DNA of 64,000 bases from Gammaproteobacteria bacterium (GTDB taxonomy: Bacteria; Pseudomonadota; Gammaproteobacteria; JAKEHO01). Under the pieces are notes generated by a model. That model worked only from the letters and a program-made list of their open reading frames with translations, was not told where the DNA came from and did no database searches. Both the position numbers and the translations under genes were made by a program. Positions 48,822 through 58,468 of the stretch are shown here, in pieces (position 1 is the stretch's first letter; each line of letters opens with the position of its first letter). Location of the stretch: NCBI GenBank assembly GCA_022614965.1, contig JAKEHO010000096.1, positions 1-64,000 on the forward strand, given 5' to 3'.

Positions 48822-49595
48822 CTAGGTCTTAAGCCCCATGCCCCGATTGAGCACGTACAGGCTCGCTGCAAACAAGGCAACGATAAAGAGAATGATGATC
48901 GCAAACGCCGTGAAGATATTGATATCCGATACCCCAAGGATCCCATAGCGAAAGGAGTTCACCATATAGAGGACCGGATTTGCACGCGAGACTGTCTGCC
49001 AGAACTCCGGTAACAGCGTAATGGAATAAAACACACCACCAAGATATGTCAGCGGCGTGAGGACGAATGTTGGAATAATGGAAATATCGTCAAACTTTGT
49101 TGCGAAGACGCCATTTAGAAATCCGCCAAGCGAAAATAAGATCGCCGTCATCAATACCACGGAACCCATCACGAGGAAATTGGTGATGTGCAATTGCGTA
49201 AAAAATAGCGCAACGCCCGTGACTACCACGCCGACAACAAGACCTCGTACGACGCCACCGGTGATGTAACCAGCCAGAATTATGAAATTGGGTATGGGTG
49301 CGACTAGCATTTCTTCAATGTGTTTTTGGAATTTGGCGCCAAAAAACGAAGATACGACATTCGCATAGGAGCTGTTGATGATGGCCATCATGATGATGCC
49401 CGGCGCAATGTATTGTACGTAGGTAAAGCCTCCCATATTTCCGATCCGCGGCCCAATGAGCTGTCCAAAGATGACGAAATAAAGGGCCATACTGATGGCG
49501 GGCGGCAGTACCGTCTGTACCCAAATGCGCATGAAACGGGTCACTTCCTTTGTGACGATCGTTCGATAGGCGATATAGCTCCTTCTAACGTGCAT
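48822..49595 (-). CDS. ABC-2 type transporter permease (YadH-like)
   Basis: polytopic protein with MGGFTYVQYIAPGIIMMAIINSSYANVVSSFFGAKFQKHIEEMLVAPIPN; overlaps ATPase gene. Confidence 0.9.
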   Translation of the reverse strand: MHVRRSYIAYRTIVTKEVTRFMRIWVQTVLPPAISMALYFVIFGQLIGPRIGNMGGFTYVQYIAPGIIMMAIINSSYANVVSSFFGAKFQKHIEEMLVAPIPNFIILAGYITGGVVRGLVVGVVVTGVALFFTQLHITNFLVMGSVVLMTAILFSLGGFLNGVFATKFDDISIIPTFVLTPLTYLGGVFYSITLLPEFWQTVSRANPVLYMVNSFRYGILGVSDINIFTAFAIIILFIVALFAASLYVLNRGMGLKT

Positions 49596-50547
49596 TGATT
49601 TTCTCGGCCTTACTTTCCTCTGGCCCCACCCGGTTGCTATCGTTTTCGACGAGTCGCAAGAACAGCTCCTCCAGCCGGTTTGCCTTGTTCCGCATACTCA
49701 ATACTTCGATGTGCTTTTCTGATAGTAACTTGAATAACTCATTGATGCTCCGATCTTTTGAAACGTCAACTTCAAGTGTCGATTCATCGAGAAGTTGAAT
49801 TCGGTAGCCATCAATGGCAGGTGGATTTCTGAGGCTACCTCTCAAATCCAAGATAAAGGTTTCAATGTTTAGCTGTGAGAGAAGCTGCTTTATTGATGTG
49901 TCCTCGATAATCTCGCCCTTGTCAATGATGGCAATGTCTTTGCACAGGGATTCGGCCTCCTCCAGATAGTGGGTTGTTAACACAATCGTTGTCTCCTGCG
50001 AATTGATTTCCTTCAGAAATTGCCACATGGATCGCCGCAGTTCCACATCAACGCCTGCCGTTGGCTCATCCAGGATCAAGAGCTTGGGTTCGTGAACCAG
50101 CGCCCGAGCGATCATAAGCCTGCGCTTCAGGCCGCCGGATAAAGTTCGCGAGGGATGATCCCGCTTCTCCCACAATCCCAGTTTTTTGAGGTATTTCTCG
50201 GCGTGCTGATAGGCGAGATGCTTCTCCACCCCATAATAACCGCCTTGATTCACAACAATCTGCAGGCTCGATTCGAATTGGGAGAAATTGATCTCCTGTG
50301 GCACAAGGCCGATGTAGGATTTCGCTGCTTCCAACTCCGTATCAATATCCTTGCCAAAGACAAGGACCGTGCCGGCTGTCTTTGTCACCAGCGAGGTGAT
50401 GATTCCGATGGTGGTGGACTTACCCGCGCCGTTCGGGCCAAGCAGCGCCCTGAAATCCCCCTCATTGACCTCAAGATCGATGCCCTTTAAGGCTTCGAGG
50501 CCATTGGCGTATGTTTTGCGAAGACCGTGGATTTCAAGGGCCTTCAT
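49585..50547 (-). CDS. ABC transporter ATP-binding protein (YadG-like)
   Basis: Walker A GPNGAGKST, LSGGLKRRLMIARAL signature, Walker B LLILDEPTAGVD. Confidence 0.95.
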   Translation of the reverse strand: MKALEIHGLRKTYANGLEALKGIDLEVNEGDFRALLGPNGAGKSTTIGIITSLVTKTAGTVLVFGKDIDTELEAAKSYIGLVPQEINFSQFESSLQIVVNQGGYYGVEKHLAYQHAEKYLKKLGLWEKRDHPSRTLSGGLKRRLMIARALVHEPKLLILDEPTAGVDVELRRSMWQFLKEINSQETTIVLTTHYLEEAESLCKDIAIIDKGEIIEDTSIKQLLSQLNIETFILDLRGSLRNPPAIDGYRIQLLDESTLEVDVSKDRSINELFKLLSEKHIEVLSMRNKANRLEELFLRLVENDSNRVGPEESKAEKINAR

Positions 50548-50577
50548 CTGGGCTGGGATCGTCTGGGCTGGGATCGT
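50548..50577. repeat. perfect tandem duplication of a 15-mer (CTGGGCTGGGATCGT x2)
   Basis: two identical adjacent copies abutting the predicted ATG of the ABC ATPase gene on the minus strand. Confidence 0.9.
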
Positions 50578-50750
50578 CGGGTCATGGGCATTTCTATTCT
50601 ACACTAGGGGCGCTCTGTGCAGGCAGTGGCGTGACGTGAGGGGCGTAGACATCTCTGAGAGCCGCGGGCAGGTCGGATTGCCTTGGGCAAGGATGTCTAA
50701 ACGCCGACACTATCAGGTTCGGCGGGGCGCTGTCCGGGGCGGTGAGAACG

Positions 50751-51350
50751 TTAGGATGGATGATTGGCGGCGGCGGAGGCCAACGTGTCTTGCAAAGGCC
50801 AGCTGTCTGTCACGCCCGCAGCCGCAAGGAGCGATCGGGCGAGCCCGACATTTTTGTCTTTGAAGGGCCCTGCCACAACACGGTATCTGCGCTCGCCGTC
50901 GATCTCTGTGGTGAGGACCGTAGAATTGAAGGCTTCATGTCGCGCACGGCAGCGTTCTGCATTGTCTGCATTGCGAAAGCTCCCGATGACGAGAAAGATC
51001 TTAGGTGCGACCGTTGCCGGCATTTCAGAGGATGGTTCCGTTGCATGGTCCGCGCTGAGGCTTGCGGCCATCTTCGCTGCTTGTGAAGGATCGGGGCCAT
51101 CCACTACCGCGACAGCCTCCTCTGGCGGCGGATAGGCGTGACAAATCTGGTTCCCTACCACGATCCGGTGCACGGCACAGTCCTCGTCGAGCGCAGCGGA
51201 CATCGCGTGATCGCTGAGGCCCTTGCCGGTGGTGAGGTAGCTGGCCGCACCGCCCGCTAATAGACCCAGCTGGAGTGCGCCGGGCGCTGCACAGCCTGTG
51301 AGCGAAATGGCGGTAAAGGTGAGCGCAAATGCGTGTTTTGGATCGACCAT
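50751..51350 (-). CDS. SPOR-domain lipoprotein
   Basis: lipobox SLTGC; C-terminal SPOR-like IFLVIGSFRNADNAERCRARHEAFNSTVLTTEIDGERRYRVVAGPFKDK; trimmed to ATG at 51350. Confidence 0.75.
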   Translation of the reverse strand: MVDPKHAFALTFTAISLTGCAAPGALQLGLLAGGAASYLTTGKGLSDHAMSAALDEDCAVHRIVVGNQICHAYPPPEEAVAVVDGPDPSQAAKMAASLSADHATEPSSEMPATVAPKIFLVIGSFRNADNAERCRARHEAFNSTVLTTEIDGERRYRVVAGPFKDKNVGLARSLLAAAGVTDSWPLQDTLASAAANHPS

Positions 51351-51636
51351 CCAGCCCCCCGGGAGGCCGCTAAACCGGATCGCCAGGCAACCCCCCAAAT
51401 TGCCTTGCCAATTTTACCGAAGAGTTACGTACAAACAATAGCATAGGAAGCTTTTATAAACGAACTTTTAGGAAGTGCGCGCGCCGGACAGAAGCGACTG
51501 TGGTGCATCCTCGATAACGGGGCAGCGATAGCTTAGGCGCTGGCGGCGGAAAGTGGCCCTTCCACGAGCACCCACAGCGTCGGTGCCGTGGCGCTATACT
51601 GCGGCCCACAGGAGATGCGACTTAGGAGGGTAGCCG

Positions 51637-52218
51637 ATGGGAAAGCCTGCGGTGTGGTTTGTGGATGATTTGTCTTCGAACCGCGAACGGTTTCGAGAAA
51701 GCCACAAAGACGCATTTATCGTGACCACCTTCCGGGATCCTGCCGAAGTGTTGGATGAACTCGCGCAGTCCGGCCCACCCAATGCATTACTTTGCGACAT
51801 CTATTTTTATCAGACGGAGGAGGAGGCGAAGATAATCGAAGAGAGAATAGGAAGTGCTGCAAAACAACTACGGGGACTTGCCGCGGAAATTGGAGCTGAC
51901 AATAAGGATGCGCAGAGAGGTATTGCGCTGATTGAAGAGGTAGCGAAAAACTATAAAGGCAACCCTCCATTTCCAATCTACGCTTATAGCTGCAAAGGTC
52001 CGTATATATTGGATGAATCCGGATTCGACCGGATCGTCCAGTCGGGTGCACGCTGGCTATTCAAAGGGCGCAATACGCTGGAGGCAGAACGGCGCGTCAT
52101 AATTCAAGATATCGATGCGTTCAAAACAAAGCGGTGGCAAGAATGGGTTCACACGAAGCTTTGGGTGATCGTGATTGTGTCTGCGATCGTAGGCGCATTG
52201 GTAGGAAAATTCCTATAA
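51637..52218 (+). CDS. receiver-domain-like protein with C-terminal transmembrane anchor
   Basis: VWFVDDLSSNRERF (acidic pair), LLCDIYFY (phospho-acceptor D), IYAYSCKG (S/T) and WLFKGRN (K), then LWVIVIVSAIVGALVGKFL hydrophobic tail. Confidence 0.75.
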   Translation: MGKPAVWFVDDLSSNRERFRESHKDAFIVTTFRDPAEVLDELAQSGPPNALLCDIYFYQTEEEAKIIEERIGSAAKQLRGLAAEIGADNKDAQRGIALIEEVAKNYKGNPPFPIYAYSCKGPYILDESGFDRIVQSGARWLFKGRNTLEAERRVIIQDIDAFKTKRWQEWVHTKLWVIVIVSAIVGALVGKFL

Positions 52219-52509
52219 GATGGAGGCGACGCTAACAAAGGTTGCAAAGGTTGCACAGTGCAGCCTTCCTTTTGCTGCTTCCGATCCTTGTGCGGGGTCT
52301 TCTTTGCACGTATAAATAGGGGCTACGCTGCAGCTTTGCAATCGGGTGTGGGAGAATAGACTCCTTGGATCGCTTTAGGCAGCGTAAACGCCATAGACCC
52401 TGTCCCCGGGATCACGCGGGTAAGTAGCCAATGGGACCGATACACCAGGAGATTTCATATCATTTCTAATTGACGCTCATCCAAACAACGACTCAAACGG
52501 AGAAGAAGA

Positions 52510-54825
52510 ATGAGCATTCGTAAGATTCTGATTATTAGCCTTGGCTTTCTCACTGTGCTCGTCATCGCCGTCCTGATCGGCGCAAGTTTCGTTGATGTTA
52601 ATCAATACAAGGGATTCATCGCTGAGAAGATCAGCGCGGCGACAGGGCGCGACATGAGTATATCAGGCGATTTGGAGCTGGCCATTTCACTCGCGCCGGC
52701 TGTTGTGGCAAATGGAGTGACTTTTGCCAATGCGCCGTGGGGTTCAAAGCCTGAGATGGTCACGGTCAAGCGCGTTGAGGCTAAGGCGGCGCTCCTGCCG
52801 CTCGTTTTCGGCAAGATCGAGGTCAAACGTTTCGTCTTAATCGAGTCGGATATTCTGCTGGAGACCAATGCTGAGGGCCGAGGTAACTGGGAGTTCGGCA
52901 AAGCCAAGGCGAAAGAAGAAGAGCCGAAAAAAGCAAGCGATAGTGAATTGCCAGCGCTCGATATCACAGAGATCCGTATTGAGAATGCGCGTATCACCTA
53001 CCGCGACGGTAAGACGAAACAGACGACCCAGGTGGGCATCAAGCGTTTGACCGCGAATGCCCGCAGTCAGGGTAGCCCAATTGAACTCAAACTGGCGGCT
53101 AGCTATAACGATATCCCGATTGATGCATCCGGGACGCTGGGTCCACTCGGTGCGCTCGTAAAAAACGAGTCGTTCCCGATCATGATGACAGTCAATGTCG
53201 CTGGAGTGAAGGCTGATCTAGACGGCACCATCGATAAGCCTAAGGACGCCAAGGGTATAAAGCTTGTTACCCAATTAACAATCGCCGATCTTAAGAGCCT
53301 ATCTAAACTAACCGGAAAAGAGCTTCCATCGGTTGGCCCTATTGGGGTAAGGGCCACGTTGTCGGACGAGGAGGGCGTGTATTCCGTTAATGACCTGAAA
53401 GGTACACTGAAGGCCGGCGATGCTGACGTGGCATTTGAAGGGTCCATCACCAATGCCCTGCAGGCGAAGGGCGTGAACCTGGCCGTCTCGGTGAAGGCAA
53501 CTAACCTCAAGGGCCTAGCTAAGCTTGCTGGTACCGAATTGCCCGATGTTGGTCCGTTACAAGTCACGGCAAAGGTGTCCGATCCCAAATCAGGCGTCTA
53601 CAACGTCAACGATCTCAAAGCCAAGCTCGCCAAGTCCGATCTCGCAGGCGATGTATCTGCAGCTGAAGCCGGCAAGCGGCCCAATGTAACCGCACACCTC
53701 ACCGCTTCGCTGATTGACCTGACACCCTTCATGGGCGAGGACAAAGGCAAAGCGCCTAAGAAAGAGGCAAAGGAAAGCGACCGGGTATTCCCTTCCGATC
53801 CGTTGCCGCTGGATGGGCTTCGCGCGGTGGACCTGGAGGTGACCTTAAAGGCGGATCGCATTCGTACCCCGAACCTCGTTCTCGATAAGGCTAATGTCGC
53901 GGTTAAGCTCCAAAATGGCCAATTGACTGTGAAACCCCTGACCGCCAGTGTCGGGGGAGGCACCTTCGCTGCGGATCTGAGCCTGGATGCCAAGGGCAAG
54001 ACGGCTCTAGTGTCTGCGAACATTGATGCGAAGCAAGTTGATCTAGGAACCCTGCTAAAGGAAACAAAGCAGGCCGATCTCATGCAGGGTGGAAAGACCA
54101 ATGTTACGGTCAGGCTCAAAGGTAACGGTGATTCCGTGAGCGCGATCATGGCCGGCCTCAACGGCAACTTGTTGGTGAATGTCGGTGAGGCGCGCATAAA
54201 CAACAAGGAGGTGGATAAGGTCGCAACCGGTGTGTATGCCGCGACCCGGGGGATGATCAATCCTTTCGCGACGACGGATCAGTACACCGACCTGCAATGC
54301 GCGGTCATTCGCTTCGATATCAAGGACGGCATCGCAAAGACCGACAAAGGCATCGCCGCCGAGTCAGCGAAACTCATTGTTGTGGGTAGCGGCGAAGTTG
54401 ACCTGAAGACGGAACAATTGCATCTCGGCATGCATCCCGACGCGCGTAAGGGGATAGGTGTAGGATCACTCGCCAAGTTAGTCGTCATCGGCGGCACACT
54501 CGCCCATCCGAAACCGGAAGCGGATCCGAAGGAGCTTGTAACGAAGGGGGCAGAGATTGGCGCGGCGGTCGCCACCGGCGGGCTGTCGGTACTCGCCCTG
54601 GGGCTATTTAAGTCGGGAAGCGCGGATGAATACCCCTGTGCGACGGCCCTTGGCAAGGCACCAGCCAAAGCGGCAAGCAGCGCAGGCACTCAGCCGAGCG
54701 GAGCGCAGCAGCAGAAAGCGGCGAGTAGCACGGAAGCCCAGCCAACCCTATCGAAGGAGGAAACCAAGGAAGAGGGTGCCGGCGGGCTGCTTAACGGGAT
54801 CAAGAAGGGCATATTCGGAAAGTAG
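52510..54825 (+). CDS. AsmA-family protein
   Basis: N-terminal TM, DVNQYKGFIAEKISAATGRDMSISGDLEL, ANAPWGSKPEMVTVKRVEAKAALLPLVFGKIEVKRFVL. Confidence 0.9.
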   Translation: MSIRKILIISLGFLTVLVIAVLIGASFVDVNQYKGFIAEKISAATGRDMSISGDLELAISLAPAVVANGVTFANAPWGSKPEMVTVKRVEAKAALLPLVFGKIEVKRFVLIESDILLETNAEGRGNWEFGKAKAKEEEPKKASDSELPALDITEIRIENARITYRDGKTKQTTQVGIKRLTANARSQGSPIELKLAASYNDIPIDASGTLGPLGALVKNESFPIMMTVNVAGVKADLDGTIDKPKDAKGIKLVTQLTIADLKSLSKLTGKELPSVGPIGVRATLSDEEGVYSVNDLKGTLKAGDADVAFEGSITNALQAKGVNLAVSVKATNLKGLAKLAGTELPDVGPLQVTAKVSDPKSGVYNVNDLKAKLAKSDLAGDVSAAEAGKRPNVTAHLTASLIDLTPFMGEDKGKAPKKEAKESDRVFPSDPLPLDGLRAVDLEVTLKADRIRTPNLVLDKANVAVKLQNGQLTVKPLTASVGGGTFAADLSLDAKGKTALVSANIDAKQVDLGTLLKETKQADLMQGGKTNVTVRLKGNGDSVSAIMAGLNGNLLVNVGEARINNKEVDKVATGVYAATRGMINPFATTDQYTDLQCAVIRFDIKDGIAKTDKGIAAESAKLIVVGSGEVDLKTEQLHLGMHPDARKGIGVGSLAKLVVIGGTLAHPKPEADPKELVTKGAEIGAAVATGGLSVLALGLFKSGSADEYPCATALGKAPAKAASSAGTQPSGAQQQKAASSTEAQPTLSKEETKEEGAGGLLNGIKKGIFGK

Positions 54826-55096
54826 GCCCTTGGGCACGTGGCGCCATAGATGTATAGATGTAATGTGATCCCCCGAGATCCTGACCACCGAGCAATCTGA
54901 TTGCCCTACCCAATTTGGGGATCGCGGACACGAGGCGAGCAAGACCTGTTTGATCGCGAGATGCGACGGATGGGATGCTTCGTTAGATCTTGGCAGACGC
55001 AGATGTCTGGTTTGACTGAGCGAGCGCTGCACCCAGGGTGGGGGCCTGGGGTTTGGGAACACCCTATTTGCTACACGATGCGTGGCAGGGAAAGAG

Positions 55097-55921
55097 TTAA
55101 TTACATCCGTGCCGATCAGGCGCACGAGCGGCACTGTGATACAGCACCATGAGCGTCTGATCATCCTCTGCTGGATTTCCAGCGCGATGCGCCGCTGCTG
55201 CATCAAGCACCCTGCGGTTGAGCTTTGCGGGCTCGCTCCCATCCAGCTTTCGAACGACCGTAAGTAGGCCCTGTTCACCGAGCGTAAGGCCACGAGGACT
55301 CCGCGCCTCAACCAACGAATCGGTGTATGTCAGGACGATATCGCCCTGTCCCAGGGCCACGGCAAACTGCATATAGCTTGTCGGCTCAATTACACCCAAC
55401 GGGAGATTCAGCGGTTTCCCGGCGTGATTTGGGATTTCATAATCCAATAGCTCCCAGGTGCGTGTTCGGGCATGATACCAAAGGGGCCTCGGGTGGCCTG
55501 CGTTGCAGATGATCATGTGATCGGTCGAGGTGAAATACGTCATAAAGAGCGCAGTTGCAAACTGACCGGATAGGCTGCGCGTAGAAAACTCCCGATTGAT
55601 TGTCTGGGCGAAGCGTGTCTGGTCCATTATATTCATATGCTTACGCATGAGACGCCGTAACTGGGCGGCTGACTCGCCAACGCTTGCCCCATGACCGGCG
55701 ATATCCGCTATCGCAAAGCGCGATATTGCGCCGGCCCCGCAGATGGACACATACTGAAGGTCGCCACCCTGGATGCTTCCCCCGAACGGCTCAGACGTGA
55801 TCCAGGCATCGATCCCCGGTACTCTGAATGCACACTCACTGCGCTCGTTGCCACCCCACACTTCCATCCATTTAAGCGGACGAGCGTCTGAACCCATTGT
55901 TGGTTTTGCGGCGATGCTCAT
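55097..55921 (-). CDS. SpoIIE/PP2C-type protein serine phosphatase
   Basis: GGDLQYVSICG, IADIAGHGASVGESAAQLRRLM, FMTYFTSTDHMIICNAGHPRPLWYH, GDIVLTYTDSLVEAR, DDQTLMVL; start chosen at ATG 55921. Confidence 0.85.
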   Translation of the reverse strand: MSIAAKPTMGSDARPLKWMEVWGGNERSECAFRVPGIDAWITSEPFGGSIQGGDLQYVSICGAGAISRFAIADIAGHGASVGESAAQLRRLMRKHMNIMDQTRFAQTINREFSTRSLSGQFATALFMTYFTSTDHMIICNAGHPRPLWYHARTRTWELLDYEIPNHAGKPLNLPLGVIEPTSYMQFAVALGQGDIVLTYTDSLVEARSPRGLTLGEQGLLTVVRKLDGSEPAKLNRRVLDAAAAHRAGNPAEDDQTLMVLYHSAARAPDRHGCN

Positions 55922-55980
55922 GGGTGTTTGCATTAGGCTTGGAACGTGCATGAGGAGAAGGACCGGCGATGGGACGGATT

Positions 55981-56004
55981 GATTAATGCGAAGATTAATG
56001 CGAA
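55981..56004. repeat. tandem 12-bp direct repeat (GATTAATGCGAA x2)
   Basis: two perfect adjacent copies upstream of the phosphatase gene. Confidence 0.85.
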
Positions 56005-56351
56005 ATGGCGCCGTTTGTGCTCGCTGCCCATATTGGTGCTGTTCCCAACCATAAACGCACAAAGCCGGAGATTGACTTGTAGCTTAAACTTTTTATCGTC
56101 TGACCAATGGCTTGTGTTCATCAATCAACGCGAATTTACCGATTCGCCGTTCTCGCTTACCCATGCTTCGTCGACTCGGCAACAAGTTTGACCCCAAGGC
56201 CCTTACCGTTGAATGACAGATTGCTTACAGAACGCTTACAGATTTGAATCAAACCGATGAGGAGAGGCGGGGCGCCTGGAACAGGATCACAGGTATCGGG
56301 TTGTGCTTGATGAATTCTTTAGGATGGGCAAATGGAGTAAAAGGTCAACGT

Positions 56352-57119
56352 TCAGGGCGTATCAGGACACTTGGCGGCGTCTCTGGCAAAAGAGGCGTAG
56401 GAATCAGGGTTTCTAAGGGACTCTTCAAAGCTCATTCTTGCGTACATCTCGGGCCACGCCTCGTACTTTTCAAATGGCCAACCTAAAAATGATTTGCCGC
56501 TTGCGGGTACACGGTGCAAGCTTTCGTGAATTATCGCGTGGGCCAGTGCCTCCACATTCGAAGGATAGTTTGGGAATACGAGTTCGGTGAACAGGTAGTT
56601 ACATAAATGGGTCTCAGACGTGCCTGACCTCCCGGTGTAGGCAGGTTTCTCGTCTAGACAATAAAGCCCGCCATAGGTGTAGGTCACACCACTAGCGTTT
56701 ATCCCGTACCGATCCGTTGTAATTACCGGTAGTTGGTGTCGCACGAGATCGAGCGCAACCGTCGTGTCCTCATCTGTTATGACCTTGAAGTGTTTTCGAA
56801 GCAGACGGTCGACACACTCGCCAATTTCCTCATTGGATGTTGTTATGGACTCGGTCCTCTCTATCCAGCGATTCGCCAGAGCGGTAGCCCTGCTAACAAG
56901 ATCGCGCGCCGTGACCTCTCCAAGCAGCGCCTCAGCATTATTGGTAAAAGCGTCTGGATTTCCGGAATTCACTTGATGTCGCTGTAAGTATTCGCGTTTG
57001 TCCGATTCAAACTTCGCGGCAAACTGCGCGTCTAGGATCGGCAGCTCATCCGCGAGGCTGCTGAAGATGCCCAAGCCGAGGCCGATAAAAATATTGGTCG
57101 ATAAGCTGAACCGAAACAT
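56352..57119 (-). CDS. predicted secreted HEXXH metallopeptidase-like protein (aspzincin/M35-like)
   Basis: N-terminal signal-like segment MFRFSLSTNIFIGLGLGIFSSLADE; AHAIIHESLHRV followed by RNPDSYASFARDA. Confidence 0.6.
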   Translation of the reverse strand: MFRFSLSTNIFIGLGLGIFSSLADELPILDAQFAAKFESDKREYLQRHQVNSGNPDAFTNNAEALLGEVTARDLVSRATALANRWIERTESITTSNEEIGECVDRLLRKHFKVITDEDTTVALDLVRHQLPVITTDRYGINASGVTYTYGGLYCLDEKPAYTGRSGTSETHLCNYLFTELVFPNYPSNVEALAHAIIHESLHRVPASGKSFLGWPFEKYEAWPEMYARMSFEESLRNPDSYASFARDAAKCPDTP

Positions 57120-57340
57120 GATTACAATTTCTTTCCCTGGCAACGAGTTAGTAGCAGGACGCCTGTCTTGAGGCGCGCGCAACAGTACGGGAGCGCCAAA
57201 AATACTTGGCGGGATGAAGCAGCCGATGAGGGGGGCGAATCAACCGGGCCCAAACCGTTTTTTTGTCGCGGTGGGATTCTATTGGCTCGTCACGCGCTGG
57301 CTTACGACCTGAGCGCGCCAGGCACCGTGCCAAACAAGCG

Positions 57341-57586
57341 TCAAGTCGGAAAGCGTCGGGTCTTTGCTAAGCGCTCGTTTGCCTGTCTGAGGGCTTCAGC
57401 CTCAGCCTCCTCTCTTGTGTCGCCCTCGCCCTTGGCGATTTTTGCACCGGGGCTTACGTTATCGATCTCACAGTGGTAAACCTTGCCCAGCTTGTAAGAC
57501 ACAATGTTGATATCCCAGCCACTGGCCCGGTCTCGTCGCTCAACATACTCTTTGGGACGAAACGTGCCCTGTCCGCCTGCGTTCAT
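57341..57586 (-). CDS. small conserved-looking hypothetical protein (81 aa)
   Basis: KVYHCEIDNVSPGAKIAKGEGDTREEAEAEALRQANERLAKTRR; dsRBD-like/DUF-like alternation; same strand as rhodanese gene. Confidence 0.6.
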   Translation of the reverse strand: MNAGGQGTFRPKEYVERRDRASGWDINIVSYKLGKVYHCEIDNVSPGAKIAKGEGDTREEAEAEALRQANERLAKTRRFPT

Positions 57587-57616
57587 GGTCGACTCCTGAT
57601 GGTTACCGGCCGGTGT

Positions 57617-58468
57617 CTAGCGCTCGGCACCCCGTTCAACAGGTGCCTGCACAAGGTTTCCCCATTCCGTCCAGGAACCGTCATAGTTCTTCACATCCCG
57701 GTAGCCCAAGAGGTATTTGAGTACAAACCAGGTATGACTCGACCGCTCCCCGATGCGGCAGTAAGCCACAACTGTCTTGTCGGGCCTGATACCGTGTCCC
57801 TCGTAAAGGGACTTAAGCTCATCGGCAGATTTAAACGTGCCATCTTCATTGCACGCCTGGCCCCACGGAATACTCTTTGCGCCCGGGATATGGCCGCCTC
57901 GTTGACATGTTTCCGGAAGGCCCGGTGGCGCCAAGATCTCACCTGTAAACTCTTGGGGGCTCCTAACGTCCACCAGACCTGCACCGTTTTTGCTTTGGTA
58001 TTTCTGAACCTCCGGCAGAAAAGCGCGAAGGGACAGGTCCGGGTCTTTGGCCTTATAGCGGGTCTCCTTTACGTTCGGTACGTCTTTCGTCAGTTCGCGT
58101 CCCTCCGCAAGCCATTTCTTGCGGCCTCCGTTCATCAGACGGACGTCCTGATGGCCGTACATCTTCATCTGCCACAGGGCCCACGCGGCGAACCAGTTAT
58201 TGTTGTCCCCGTACAGGATGACAGTGGTGTTGTTATCGATCCCGGACTCCTCCATCAGCCGCCCCAAGTTATCCTTGGGGATAATGTCCCGGCGTACCGT
58301 ATCGCAGAGCTGTGTGTTCCAGTTCCAGGCGATGGCCCCGGGCACGTGGCCCTGTTCGTAGGCAGACGTATCAACGTCGACTTCGACCAGACGAACATTC
58401 GGATCGCTGCGGTGCTTGGTTACCCAAGCCGTGTCGACAAGCATTTCGGGGTGTGCGTATGTGCCCAT
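57617..58468 (-). CDS. thiosulfate/3-mercaptopyruvate sulfurtransferase (tandem rhodanese domains)
   Basis: CRIGERSSHTWFVLKYLLGY active site; VILYGDNNNWFAAWALWQMKMYGHQDVRLMNGGRKKW; trimmed to ATG at 58468. Confidence 0.92.
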   Translation of the reverse strand: MGTYAHPEMLVDTAWVTKHRSDPNVRLVEVDVDTSAYEQGHVPGAIAWNWNTQLCDTVRRDIIPKDNLGRLMEESGIDNNTTVILYGDNNNWFAAWALWQMKMYGHQDVRLMNGGRKKWLAEGRELTKDVPNVKETRYKAKDPDLSLRAFLPEVQKYQSKNGAGLVDVRSPQEFTGEILAPPGLPETCQRGGHIPGAKSIPWGQACNEDGTFKSADELKSLYEGHGIRPDKTVVAYCRIGERSSHTWFVLKYLLGYRDVKNYDGSWTEWGNLVQAPVERGAER

